DNA from: Pholis gunnellus
Taxonomy: Eukaryota > Chordata > Actinopteri > Perciformes > Pholidae
Assembly (NCBI GenBank): GCA_910591455.2
Contig: OU342808.1
Location: 26,254,122-26,318,121 of the forward strand
Direction of reading: 5' to 3'
Length of the DNA: 64,000 nucleotides
Below are positions 26,708 to 36,664 of the stretch, piece after piece. The position numbers and the translations under genes were made by a program. The notes beneath the pieces were generated by a model. The model did not search any database and had not been told where the DNA came from. It saw nothing but the letters and a program-made list of their open reading frames with translations. Within the stretch, counting starts at the first letter, position 1. Each line of letters begins with the position of its first letter.

Positions 26708-26894
26708 GCATTCTCTCTAGTGTCCACTAGGGGGCGACTCCTCTGGTTGTATAGAAGTCTATGAAAAAATGACTCTACTTCTCTCTTGATTTATTACCTC
26801 AGTAAACATCGTAAACATGAGTTTATGGTCTCAATCTCTAGTTTCAAGTCTTCTTCAATACAGCATGATGTTCATTTAGTAAATTATGGTCCAT
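26708..26894 (-). repeat. 187-bp dispersed repeat, right arm of an inverted pair
   Basis: Partner of 7931-8117 in opposite orientation, lying in intron 3. Weaker similarity extends on the right to about 26937 (GACAGGTCGC against the complement of GCGACCTATC). On the left it continues a few bases into GTTTAAG. Confidence 0.9.
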
Positions 26895-28730
26895 TTAGAG
26901 TCAAACAGACCATAATACCTTGAGATTGACAGGTCGCAATGTACAAATAGACTGGGACAATAGATAAAAGGGTCAATCTCAATGAGTTGAAAACAGAGAA
27001 GCTGTGCAATTTCATAATGATTATTATGATTAATATGATTATTATTTTCTTTAAATGGGTGATTCATTCATTAGTTCATCTACCAAAAATAAGTAGCCAC
27101 CAAGTGATCATCAATTAAATGTTTGTAATTTATTCTAAAGCAAAAATGGCAAAAACGTCCTGGTTTCATCTTCTCAAACCTGAAACTGATGGTTTTCTTT
27201 GTCACATATTTGAGAACAAACTATTAACTTGACTTTTTATTTTGGACTTTTTTTATCGTGTCGTCTCATGCAGCATGAGGTCATCACTCAAAACTGTTTA
27301 CCAGGAAGTTCTAGAGTCTGTTTAAGGGGATCTTTAAAAGACAGGAAAAGACTAATTTATCATTTTAGTCATCTCTCATTTTGAACTGACGCCACTGGTT
27401 TTTCTTTTTTTTTATTCCCGCCTCACTCAAAAACTACTTTAATACCTTCAGCCTTGAAAAAAAATGCAGATTTCTTGTGGGTTTAAAGAAGTGTTTCAGA
27501 TCTAGTTTTTACATTTAGATTGCAGAAAAGTTATTTCCTGATCTAATTTTGCAACCAGAGTGGATCTGAATTGTACTTTTAGTTTCTCTAAATAATGGAA
27601 AGAGCTTGCTCAAATCAGTAACATCTTTATAAACTTTTAAAAAACCCTTTTTAATATCAAATACAGGCTGTTACGGCACATTTACTGACGCTCTTATTAG
27701 CTGGTAATGGCATACACCGTCTCTGTGTTTGTCCATTGATTGATTGACTTTCCGTGTGTGTGTAAAAGCACTTTGTAACCTCTGTTTTGAAACGTATTGA
27801 ATTAACTATCATCATAACTACAGTCATTTGCAAAAAAGGGTTCGTAGTTGCATAAAACCTTGATTTCCTCTGCTGTCAGCAGCTTTTATTTAATTCTGCT
27901 TACTGTATGTTTTTAGCTTTCATCTGGCAAGAATGCTGTTTGTTGTTTGTCTGACGTCACATGGTGGTCGACTCGAGTTTCATGTGAGACGAGACCTTCT
28001 GCTTGTGAATGAACCTGTTTAAATTTCCAACGAAGTCAGCACATTTAAATACATTTAAAAAAAAAAAAACGCAGGTCAGTTTCTGTCAAAACCTCACACT
28101 GCCATGGCCCTGCCGGGGAGAATCTCCCTCTACATGTGCTGCCTTGTTACAAGCGATGTAATGTGGAGAGAATAAAGTGAACCCCTGCAGAGCACAGACA
28201 CACGCACACACACACTCATATCTAAGAACATGCAGACCGCCAGGCCTCGCATTCATGTTTCACAATGATTTAAGTCCCGAGGGCTCTCACTGTCATCCTG
28301 TCTTTGCGTCACTCATTCCAGCGGTCCTGAAGGAACTGCTTTCACGAGCGCTGCCTTTTGATATGCAGCAGTAAAGGCTGCGCTTGATGTTGCAGTCAGA
28401 TTTTCAAGCGTATAGTTACCCTTTTTGTAAAAGCAGCATCCAGTGCAACCTTAAACTTAAATAGGTGGCAGTCAAACAGATAAAAAAACGGCACCGAGGT
28501 ATAAAGAGGTAATAAATCCAGATGAACCAGTGAGGACACGTTAACAGAACGAGGCTGGTGTTACTTCCTCTTTTTGTTCTAGGCAAAGATTCCCCTGAAG
28601 AAAACTAAAACCAACGATGAGTTCATCATATTAGCTCATGACTTCATACACCTCCATAAATAAAAACAACTCTACAAACAGGTACATACAATAAATATGC
28701 ATCCTAAGCATTTTAAAGCAGTGAGCTGTT

Positions 28731-28873
28731 GCAAAGCGCCCGGGGAGCAACTTGGGGTTCAGTGTCTCGCTCAAGGACACTTCAACATGAAGACAGTCGG
28801 AGCAGGGGATCGAACCGCCGACCTTCTGGTTTAAAGGACGACCCATTCTACCCACTGACCTCGACCGCGCCTT
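28731..28873 (-). mobile_element. tRNA-derived SINE (minus strand)
   Basis: On the minus strand the head reads GTCAGTGGGTAGAATGGGTC (A-box region, 28841-28860) and GGTTCGATCCC (B box, 28806-28816). The body then follows with 'GTCCTTGAGCGAGACACTGA' and 'CCCCAAGTTGCTCCC'. This is the familiar fish SINE ending in '...CTTGAGCAAGACACTGAACCCC'. It cannot be a working tRNA because no acceptor stem closes. Confidence 0.85.
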
Positions 28874-29171
28874 GTCATTGTTACGTTATCGACCGTTAGG
28901 CCATTTCATATATGTTTGCTTGTGTGGTTTTATTTGCTTTATTTATTTAGAATATTTCACTTTTTTTTGTTCCACAGACTTTTCAATTCCAATGTCTGAA
29001 AATTATTCAGAATAAAAAAATATTTGCTCTTTAAAATGTGTACTTGTATTATTATGCTGTTATATTATCATTATTATTATTATCAGTGGTAGAAAATGGA
29101 TATAATGACAATAACAGGGAAAACAAAGATCTACAAAAGAAGTTATCTAAGCATGCTTAGAACAGCTCATT

Positions 29172-29455
29172 GGCGCTGAACTAAATGCTAAAAACACAAA
29201 GTACTGTGTAGCTTAAAAAAAAGTAATACTGTACAAAATACTGGACTAACTGAAATTCTAACTAGATAACGGGGCTGGAAGAACAATTGTTTAAATTCAT
29301 CCCACAGGGAACGTGAATGAGTTTCACTGCAATCCGTCTCATAGTCGTAGAGACGTTTCAATAAAAAACAAAAGGGAAAAGAAAAAGACAGGAAGTCACT
29401 AAAGTCAGTAGGATTCATTGCCTGGGAATAATGAACGTCCGCACAAAATAATATG
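29172..29455 (+). repeat. Diverged copy of the 19.7-20.5 kb dispersed repeat
   Basis: 'CTGAACTAAATGCTAA' is followed by two degraded units (AATTCATCCCACAGGGAACG... and AAAGTCAGTAGGATTCATTG...). They echo the 'GGATTCATCCTCTGGGGAAC' units at 20 kb. Confidence 0.5.
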
Positions 29456-30348
29456 CAAATCCCTCTCGTCCGCGTGGAGACGATTCACTGGATAAAGGAC
29501 GGATCTGACCTGCTTTTAGACCTTTTAGTGCTGGATCGGCCGTCATTGTGCTTCCTGGAGTCTGTGGCTAAAAACACGCTTTATTACCAATTCCTGACTT
29601 TTTTCTTGTTTTTCCTGAATCCATTTTGGGGGAAAACAAACACATCGCAGCTCGACAGATTGCAGGTGTAGCAGCGCACCTATTTTATCTCAGGGAATAA
29701 ACGACTCCTGAGACAGCACACCTGTTAGCAGGATGCATTTCTAGCAGATCTGCTGTTAATAATGAAACGATAAATTAACAGCAGCTTTAGCTCAGAACAG
29801 ATCGTGAATGCCCATCAAGAGTCGTGAGTTACACTACGTCCCTTGTGTTGCTTTTAAAAAAGGTCTGCAGCATTCCTGCGGAGAACTTCATTTAAAGTTT
29901 TTTGGGCGAGTCGAGTCTCTTCCTTAAACACAGAGATTGTCTTGTTGGCCTACTCCAAAAGATTCGGGCCCAGGTCACCACCCGATTACTGTTCAAGTGT
30001 TTTATGAGGGGTGAAGGGGAGGATGGGTCTGCTGACTTTTGTGGAGCACAAAGGGAACTTGTGTTTTATGTTGGGAAGAGGTTCGGTGGGGGAAGATCCG
30101 TTGGGTTTGTGGGCGCAATGGATGGCCACTCACCCGTGACAAACATCTGTACAAAAAGGCCTGAAGAATATCTCCGGGGACAATGTGCTGTAAAAATGCC
30201 CGAGCGCGGACTTAAAGAAAGGCTAAACTCAGGAGTTACGGACACTTAAAATCCATTAGAGAAGAGTTGATAAGGTCAGGGCACTTCTGGAATGAAAAGG
30301 TTTGACGGGGTGGAGGAGTAAGAAGCTTTATGGCTGAAGAGGACTTAC

Positions 30349-30803
30349 CAGTCCGTCACAGTTGTTAATGGCAACCGAGGCCCCGGGTACGTCTGTGATG
30401 TCGCCGATGAAGGTGCAGTCTGTCTTGAGCAGCTCACGGTGCAGTATCCTCTCCGCCCCGCCGCCGCCGGCTTCCATCTGGTTGGCGCCCGCACCGGCAC
30501 TGAAGCCGTCGTCGACGCTGTTGCTGCTGACGTTGCCGACGCCCGGCGTCTCGTCGTCGTGCCACTCCACCACGGCGCCCGGCGCCACCAGCCGGGTGTT
30601 CGGGCGCAGGCGGAGGTGGAACTCCTTCCCGAAGGCGGAGATGTTGAAGAAGAGCTTCTGTTCGGCTCCGCCGGAGGACGACGCCTCCCTCTTCGCGCGC
30701 TGCTTGTGGGTGGCGGAGAGCAGGTGCGACAGGTAGTGTCCTTGGGAGTCGGTGCTGAAGGGAGTGACGAGGCCGTATTCCTTCAGCCGGCTCCTCAGCT
30801 GGT
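30349..30803 (-). CDS. adamts3: ADAMTS3-like gene, exon 3 (N-terminal prodomain, M12B propeptide)
   Basis: The exon is bounded on the minus strand by an acceptor (CCTTTCACAG) and a GTAAGTCC donor. With the single base from exon 2 it encodes residues 28-179. Recognisable family stretches, in order, are EYGLVTPFST, GHYLSHLLSA, LFFN-S-FGKEFHLRLRPN, LVAPGAVVEWH, DCTFIGDI and VPGASVAINNCDGL. This is the start of the reprolysin-type (M12B) prodomain, which keeps the protease latent and helps folding in the secretory pathway. The close match through 'PNTRLVAPGAVVEWH' and 'SVAINNCDGL' favours ADAMTS3 over ADAMTS2 or ADAMTS14. Asn81 (NIS) and Asn118 (NVS) are glycosylation sequons. Cys157 and Cys176 are the cysteines in this part. 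RAKR at 63-66 is a basic furin-type motif. Residues about 110-145 form a Gly/Ala/Asp-rich, GC-rich linker that looks longer and more diverged than in mammals. The exon ends in phase 0. Confidence 0.96.
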
Positions 30804-33800
30804 CTGTGAAAGGACACAATGACAGCGAGGCCACACATTACTGCCAGACTGTAGAACAAGTGTTAGAACGTCTTCCGCAGTGATGTGAAGAGGAAGCAAT
30901 GCTCTGGAGCTCTAAAGGCTTCAGCATCAGCCCATATTTAGTTTTGACTGGCTAAACAAACTAATAACTAGCTTCATTATCAATCAACTTATTGTGTTTT
31001 TACTAAACATTTTGTTGAAGAAACTATATCTTTTTTAAATACTTTTAAAAAAAGAATTGTTTGTTTGACCAACAGTTCGAAACCTAATAATATTCAAATT
31101 ACACTCATATACTGTAAAACAAAGAAAAGCAGCTCAAGCTCTGGAACTTTTGGTATTATTGATTTATTCCAATCAACAGATTTATTAATTGACAAATCAT
31201 TTCAGCACAAGATAGGTGTTTCCTGAGGCATTTAGCCCCGTTATCACTGCCAACAATATAATTATAAAAGAATCAATTAAAGAGATGGTGTGGGCCTAAA
31301 GTTAAATACAGAACAGGAAGTCAGGTTTGAGCTCAAATGGTAGTACTCGTTGAAGTACCATAGAAGTACACACACACGTACATACTAAGTATTCTCCTGG
31401 AGTTTGCGTGTATTTGATTGGCGTTTCTCAGCGCCAGTGTTGAGCCAAAGCATTTGGTCTTTGACATGAACGAGGAGGCTGCGACGAGCAGAATTTGCAT
31501 CGAGACAGATGCCCGCGTGTCTCTTTAGAGCGTCGATACTTTTAGATCTGGCACCGCAAATGCAGGCTGAAGCCTCTCAGTTAGAGAGCGCAGAGAAGAG
31601 AAACACTTCCTCCCTGAAGTCCTTGATAAAGCTGTTGTCGTTTTAACACGTCAGAAGTCAAATACCGAGCTCACAAAAACAGAAATGTGCGTCACATACT
31701 GGATGGTTTTCAGTATCATCTTGGCAAAAATGCTCCGCTCACCCTCAGGCTCTTGTTCGTTGGTTAATTTGTGGTCAACTCAATTGCACCAGGAAATCTG
31801 TGGGCTTTGAAAACACTCAAGTTTAAAGGGAATTTCCACGAGGACCGCTTCGGGTTTCATAATGTGTGCAGACGGCAGACACATTCTGAGATCTTTGGTT
31901 TGGTTTTGGTTGGAAAAATAAATGCAATGTATGAATCTGGAAACCTTGTAATCATCTTGTAGGTTTTGACTAGAAGACATTCAAACAGGTGTCAATGGGG
32001 AAACTCAAAATTACACATCTGGGGAAATACCACACTTTACAAATCATAGTGTGTGTGCGCTTTCTAGACATGTGATGTCCAAAACATGCGATCGACGAGC
32101 TTTTGAGGGAAATCAGCCAATCTGATAATAATAATAAGAATAAAATGAGGCACGGAGCGATGTGATGGGATGGAAGCAGCTTGCCTCACACTGACTCTGT
32201 AAACATTGACACAGAACACCTTCATCATATTCCAGAACCAAAGCAAACTGTAGGCACGTGTCTGGTTTTGAACATGCAAAAAAAAACCTCAAAGGCCTTA
32301 TTTTTACAGGGCAAATACCTCCGTTAGCTCACGCTCACTTAACTCTCTCTCTGCAAACACCGAATGCACAGAGTTGGTTGTTTGATACCGATTGGTGAGA
32401 AAAAGCTTGTGCAGCATGCGGAGGGAGGACTGATGTTTAGGCTACACAGAGTGGTGCACAGGTTTGCTTTGCTGCAGTAAAGCCGGTGTGAAAAATCGTT
32501 AAAGGGGTGAAAAAGTTGCAGAGCCACGAGTCAAAGAGGAGCCAAGAATTAGCTGTGTTCATTAGTGAGCATTTGAAGGAGCGGCGTTTCACTGCTTAAT
32601 CCTCTAGAGGCCCAGGTCTAATCTCAAGAGCCGGTCCTCCTCCTTGGAAGCAGATTTCTGTACGTTGTACTTTATTCAGAACTACAGCTCATGTTTATTT
32701 TGATCTTTTCTTAAAGACCCGAAAAACTTTGGATTGAAATCAAATTAGAGTTTAGTTTATTAAAGTTTTAATCCTTTAAAAGAAAATCAAACAATAGCTA
32801 TGGAATCTATTTGCATTCAGTAATTATCCTCCTTTGTAGTGGATTTTATTGGTCGTGGCGGAGTCTGCCATTCCCACGCCGGACTCAAGACTGCTTACAT
32901 AAACACAAGGGATTCACAGAAAGGCGTGCATGTAATCCAGAGAATTTGAATGTCACTAATACCAGTTTACTGTTCACACGCTGAACGTCATGTCAAGAGG
33001 GGAATTAAGTTACTTCTTACGGCTGCTGCTTCACATTCAAAGTGTTCAAGCGTTTAGAGAAATGCTTTTTGTAATATGTGGGCACACCAGTGAACGACTG
33101 TAATGTCAAACGTTAAACTGTTTGGTAGTTATTTTGACAGAAAATCTGTTTTCTATGCTGTTTTCTAGTCTAGAAACATTGATTTCTCTCCAACCATCAC
33201 AAAGGTCGGGCCTGTTGTAAAGGTCGCTTCATCGAATGTTGGTGATAGGCACATGTAGTCCACGCAATCCTGCAAAAATACTGATGGTATTTCACTAAGA
33301 GATGGCGAAGAGGACATGTTTAAATAGCAATGATGCAGTGGTCATTAGTTTAACTAACTTGAAATTGAGTACAATTAATCCTTAAATCTAATTGAGTTCT
33401 AATATTGCTGGATTTCATTGAGGGTTTCTACAGGAACTAGGTTTATGTATGTTGATCTTTTCTCTTTCGTCTTTCTTGCCTTATTTTCATGAGTCTTGGA
33501 AGGCTGCAGAGGAAGAACCCGTTCACTTTTGGAGAGGATTGGCCTTGTGCTTCTCTGAGTGCTCTTCTAGTTATCATCTCGTATTTTTTTTTTTTTTGTC
33601 AAACACGGAATTAAAAGGTCTGAAAGAAAGTGAATTTCTTAAATAGACAGATAGTACTGGTTGATTAAAGGGTAATCAGCTCTCAGCAAAGCAAACTGTG
33701 GTTTTTACAGAGGCGGTGTGCAGACAAAGAGTAAAAGTCCTCTCTTTCTACAAGTACAGCCACTAGAAGTCGACCTCTCGCTACTGTGAGAGGGGATATA

Positions 33801-34611
33801 TATTGGTCCATCTTTCTCTGCTGTGATGGATTTCTCCTCCTGCTCATCATTGTTGAACATTGGTGCAAAATGGCAGCACTCCAAAGACGCTCTTCTTCTC
33901 CTCCGTAGACTGAGCCCTGCCCCCTCTCTGCTACTCCATCAAGCTGTCAGAGACGTTTCAAACTAACCACTCTGTACAATGTGGCACTCAATTGTGAGCA
34001 CCAAATCTCACCTCAACCTGAACGCATGGGAGCTTGAACGCACCACAAAAGACCACCTGATGGATGAACGTGTTGTCAAGCGAAGAAACCAAAATAAAAG
34101 AGTGTGATTCGCCTCCTTTTACACCTGAACATCCTAATTCTTCACATTACAAATCAAGAGCATGACAAAAAAGTTGCAACTTAACCACTAAACCTCTTCC
34201 GAACTTATCCAAGAATGTATTAGTGCACTCATCCCAGATTTCTCTGACTCTCTCTATGCGAGGTTTGCTTGTGCATGTTCCAAGTGGGATTCACCAAAAC
34301 TCTTTTGGAAATAGCTCGTTTCAAGCTGATTAAACGCCACCTGTTCATGAGGAGGAGCGTGCTCATGAGGCGTGATCAATAGCATAACAATCACCGCCAA
34401 ATGTGCCGCATAAGGCAGCCTCCTGTTCCCCTCCAATTTGGGGGAAGGACAGCATGAGAGCAGCGGTGCTGCAATGTGTCTGAAATGAAGAGGGAATGAT
34501 TTGACATGACGTTGCTGAATAAAACAACCTGTGCTGTCAAGGTGACACGACAGTCACAGAGATAGATGAGAGAGGACGACACAGTGACTGATGGAAAGGC
34601 GTTCAGGTGTC

Positions 34612-34726
34612 CAGTTAGATCACCTGGTAGAGCGAGAGCCCCGTGTGCCCGGGTTCGAGTCCGACCTGTGGCCTTTCTATCTGTTCTACCTTTCTAATTA
34701 AGGCCAGAAAATGATGTTAAAAAAAG
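34612..34726 (+). mobile_element. tRNA-derived SINE (plus strand)
   Basis: The A-box-like TTAGATCACCTGGTAGAG (34615-34632) and perfect B box GGTTCGAGTCC (652-662 of this kilobase, i.e. 34652-34662) are spaced as in a tRNA head. The tail 'TCTAATTAAGGCCAGAAAATG' (in parts) ends in an A run, as in the percomorph SINE with 'AATAAAGGC' tails. No full cloverleaf is possible. It lies in intron 2 antisense to the gene. Confidence 0.8.
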
Positions 34727-35361
34727 AGCTGGAAGTTGTCGGACAACTACTTTACCACTTGCATAATAAACTCATTCAGATTAGTGTAAAGAACAATGGC
34801 TTCATGGCGTTAATTTAGTTTTATACCCAAGAGAAAACTCTCAATAGGAGAAAAAATGATCGGACGCGACGAAGTTCCCATAAACCACTCGGGAACATAA
34901 TCTGTCCGTACAAGTGGTTCTCGCATGAGGCCTGTTGACTTTAACTTGTAAAAAAAAAAGAAGCAAAGCTGGAGGTGGAAAATTGAAGAGAAACCACACT
35001 AAATGGGTGAAATGACTTGCTTTTTTACGAGGCCGATAATGGGGGGGCCACGAGAAGAGCCAACGGTGGCGGACTAGAAAGCAACAAAAAAACCTGTCCA
35101 ACTGGCAGCTGCTGTCATGCTGCTGCTGCGTGAGGGCCCTCGAGGTGCTCGGAAGATAGCGGCGGGTGTAAAAGGATCCTACGTGGACGCTGCCGCGGCT
35201 CACTCGCTTCTTAACCTCAGAATGGAGAACAGATGTGCGGGATTTAGAAGTGGAATTTTCTTTCCTGTATAACAAAGCCCTTGAAGCAGTTTGCTCGTGT
35301 AATGTATAAGTGTGTGTGGAGGGCAGTGTGTGTGTGTGGGGGGGTGATAGTAGTGGGAATA

Positions 35362-35423
35362 AGGGGAGGAAGAGGAGGAGGAGGAGGAGGAGGAGGAGGA
35401 GGAGGAGGAGGAGGGGGGGGGGG
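35362..35423 (+). repeat. GGA repeat ending in poly-G
   Basis: About 16 GGA/AGG triplets run into an 11-G homopolymer. It is a polypyrimidine CCT/poly-C tract in the gene's sense, beginning about 130 nt downstream of the microexon donor. The plus strand has strong G-quadruplex potential. Confidence 0.95.
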
Positions 35424-35553
35424 TGTATTACAGAGCTCCTCACACACAAACTCCCCCTCCCACTTTGATCTCACTGCACCAAGGTTGTCCTCTCTCTACT
35501 TTCTCACATACTTACACCTAACTATTAAGAAGAAGAAGATAAACAGGACTCAC

Positions 35554-35575
35554 CCTCTGGTTCTACTTCACCAGC
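35554..35575 (-). CDS. adamts3: ADAMTS3-like gene, exon 2: 22-nt microexon
   Basis: On the minus strand a long CT dinucleotide tract ends in TTACAG, then 22 nt (GCTGG...CAGAGG), then a GTGAGTCC donor. Read in phase 0 after exon 1, these bases give AGEVEPE plus the first base of a codon. Exon 3 completes that codon as Asp (G|AC). The join reads ...TSADK-AGEVEPE-D-QLRSRLKEYGLVTP..., which matches the spacing and acidic character of the segment between the signal peptide and prodomain in vertebrate ADAMTS3. Direct joining of exon 1 to exon 3 would be out of frame and would reach TGA at the third codon, so the microexon is needed for a full-length product. The segment is probably the mature N-terminus of the propeptide after signal cleavage. 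Supporting evidence is frame, both splice sites and family alignment. Confidence 0.82.
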
Positions 35576-35967
35576 CTGTAAGAGAGAGAGAGAGAGAGAG
35601 AGAGTTAGAATGCGGCACAAGTCGGATAGGAAACCATAACCTGACAGTGAGAGATGTCACAGAGCGGAAAGTTTACTGTAAACGCTGCTTGTATTTAAAA
35701 AAAACAACAACAAATGCGTCTATTATACATCTTATGTAACAGGCTGAACTCACGCGTGTGCAGTGTCAACATGCGTTTCACAGAGGAAGCAGTGTGCGCG
35801 TTCACACAGCCTCAAACGGGAAAGTTTGGAGGAAAAAAAAATGTCAGATGAATAAATAAATAACCTGTTGCTGTGTCCGGCCACCACTTCTCCGCTTCGG
35901 TTTTAATATCAGCGGGAGAGAAGACACGGTTTCAGGAAAGGAGTTGACTGTGAAGCGATGCACTTAC
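35576..35967 (-). other. adamts3: Intron 1 of the ADAMTS3-like gene
   Basis: This 392-bp phase-0 intron has a GTAAGTG donor and TTACAG acceptor. Its 3' end is a CT dinucleotide tract (AG on the plus strand, 35579-35604) forming an unusually long, pure polypyrimidine tract immediately before the microexon. No gene or other repeat is seen in it. Confidence 0.8.
35579..35604. repeat. AG/CT microsatellite forming the microexon polypyrimidine tract
   Basis: About a dozen AG units on the plus strand. In the gene's sense it is a CT run ending in TTACAG, one base pair from the start of exon 2. Confidence 0.95.
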
Positions 35968-36027
35968 CTTGTCAGCTGAAGTCAATGCAAGTCCTACGAG
36001 GAGTAACGCTAGTGACAGGACAGCCAT
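35968..36027 (-). CDS. adamts3: ADAMTS3-like procollagen N-proteinase, exon 1 (start codon and signal peptide)
   Basis: Reading the minus strand, ATG at 36027-36025 opens 20 codons that give MAVLSLALLLVGLALTSADK, followed directly by a GTAAGTG donor at 35967. The first 17 or so residues form a hydrophobic secretion signal, as expected for a secreted extracellular-matrix protease. The start has G at -3 and G at +4, a favourable Kozak context, and no other start fits the exon. The ending 'TSAD' resembles the vertebrate ADAMTS3 N-terminus as I recall it. The exon ends in phase 0. ADAMTS2, 3 and 14 remove the N-propeptide of fibrillar procollagens, and ADAMTS3 also processes pro-VEGF-C; this comes from family knowledge. 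The exon call is inferred from the open frame, signal peptide, donor and in-frame joining to exons 2 and 3. Transcript evidence would settle it. Confidence 0.85.
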
Positions 36028-36664
36028 CACGAGTCTTTCGATGATAAAGAAGCAGACTTTATCCCAACGTCAAAAAATGTTTAAAAAATAAGGTCTTTGA
36101 AGAAAACAGAAAACTCTCAGCGCGAGCGGCTCATTCAAAAGTGATCAAAGTTAGATGTGCAGCCTCTGTCTTAGTTTTTAAAGATAAAATAAAAACACGT
36201 GTAGAAGTTTCATAAAAGTAGGAGTGAGGCGAGTTGCGACACTTTGTCAGTCAGTCAGTCAGTGTTTTGGTTTTTTTTTTTTGTCTGTTTGACCGAAAGT
36301 TTCTAGAAAGTTTTTTTTTTGGGTTTTTTTTTTTTTTTTTTTTTTTTTAGGGTGGAAGTTAGTAGGACATCCCCTCTGCCGCTGGCCGGACAGAGCTCTG
36401 CAGTGTGGAGCAGGAGATCTTGCAACCTGGCACTTGGCTCCCCTGGCTAATAAAAGGGCAAGACCAACCCTGCGTGACGTCATGCTGCCCTGTCCGCGAG
36501 CCCGAAACACATGGAGTGGGACAGAGGAGGAGGAGGAAGAGGAGGAGGAAGAACCCCCCAAACTTCATCCCAGGACAGGATAGAATGAGCCAGCTAAATA
36601 AAATATGATGACTTAGTTTCTTTCAACTTTAAATGTATAGTTTATAAGCAGTGACGAAAATGAG
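36028..36664 (-). promoter_or_regulatory. adamts3: 5' UTR and putative promoter side of the ADAMTS3-like gene
   Basis: This is the sequence upstream of the minus-strand start codon. It holds a GTCA tetranucleotide run (36246-36264), long T tracts (36270-36282 and 36311-36348, so A tracts in the gene's sense), a GGA-rich purine stretch (36517-36552), and one perfect CRE palindrome. No convincing TATA box stands in minus orientation at a sensible place. The only TATA-like string is 'aataaaagg' near 36449, which reads better on the plus strand. The transcription start cannot be placed from sequence alone. The promoter assignment rests only on position next to exon 1. Confidence 0.45.
36475..36482. 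promoter_or_regulatory. Perfect CRE palindrome TGACGTCA
   Basis: The 8-base CREB/ATF full site TGACGTCA lies 448 bp upstream of the start codon, flanked by GCG and TGC. Being palindromic it has no strand. Other TGACGTCA copies occur inside introns (1649-1656 and near 11086), so one occurrence is not proof of function. Position near the 5' end makes this copy the most credible. Confidence 0.4.

Larger units (their letters stand above)
20479..30348 (-). other. adamts3: Intron 3 of the ADAMTS3-like gene, 5' half
   Basis: This is non-coding sequence of the 20.4-kb phase-0 intron, donor side. Apart from the repeats listed separately (CAG tracts, 22.2-22.7 kb elements, the 24.4-25.7 kb duplicated block, the 26.7 kb inverted-repeat arm, the 28.7 kb SINE, the 29.2 kb dispersed repeat), I see only unique AT-rich sequence and short homopolymers such as the A run near 28059-28070. 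Reading frames here are short and have no recognisable domain. Confidence 0.75.
30804..35553 (-). other. adamts3: Intron 2 of the ADAMTS3-like gene
   Basis: This 4,750-bp phase-1 intron has a GTGAGTCC donor and CCTTTCACAG acceptor. It contains a GGA/poly-G tract about 130 bp inside the donor, a tRNA-derived SINE near 34.6 kb, and a short fragment at about 33905-33960 that resembles part of the element at 36665-37094. It also has a run of T at about 33585-33598. The rest is AT-rich unique sequence without coding signs. Confidence 0.8.

Noticed and set aside
30362..30822. Plus-strand and other-frame open frames across exon 3
   Set aside because: They are antisense or frame-shifted shadows of the GC-rich ADAMTS3-like exon, whose own frame has clear family matches and splice borders.
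34612..34690. Possible tRNA gene on the plus strand
   Set aside because: A and B boxes are present, but no acceptor stem or anticodon arm forms, and a SINE tail follows, so it was called a SINE.
34841..35449. 202-codon minus-strand open frame rich in Leu and Pro
   Set aside because: It runs through the CCT/poly-C and other low-complexity tracts of intron 2, shows no domain and overlaps the splice region of the ADAMTS3-like gene in a non-coding way.
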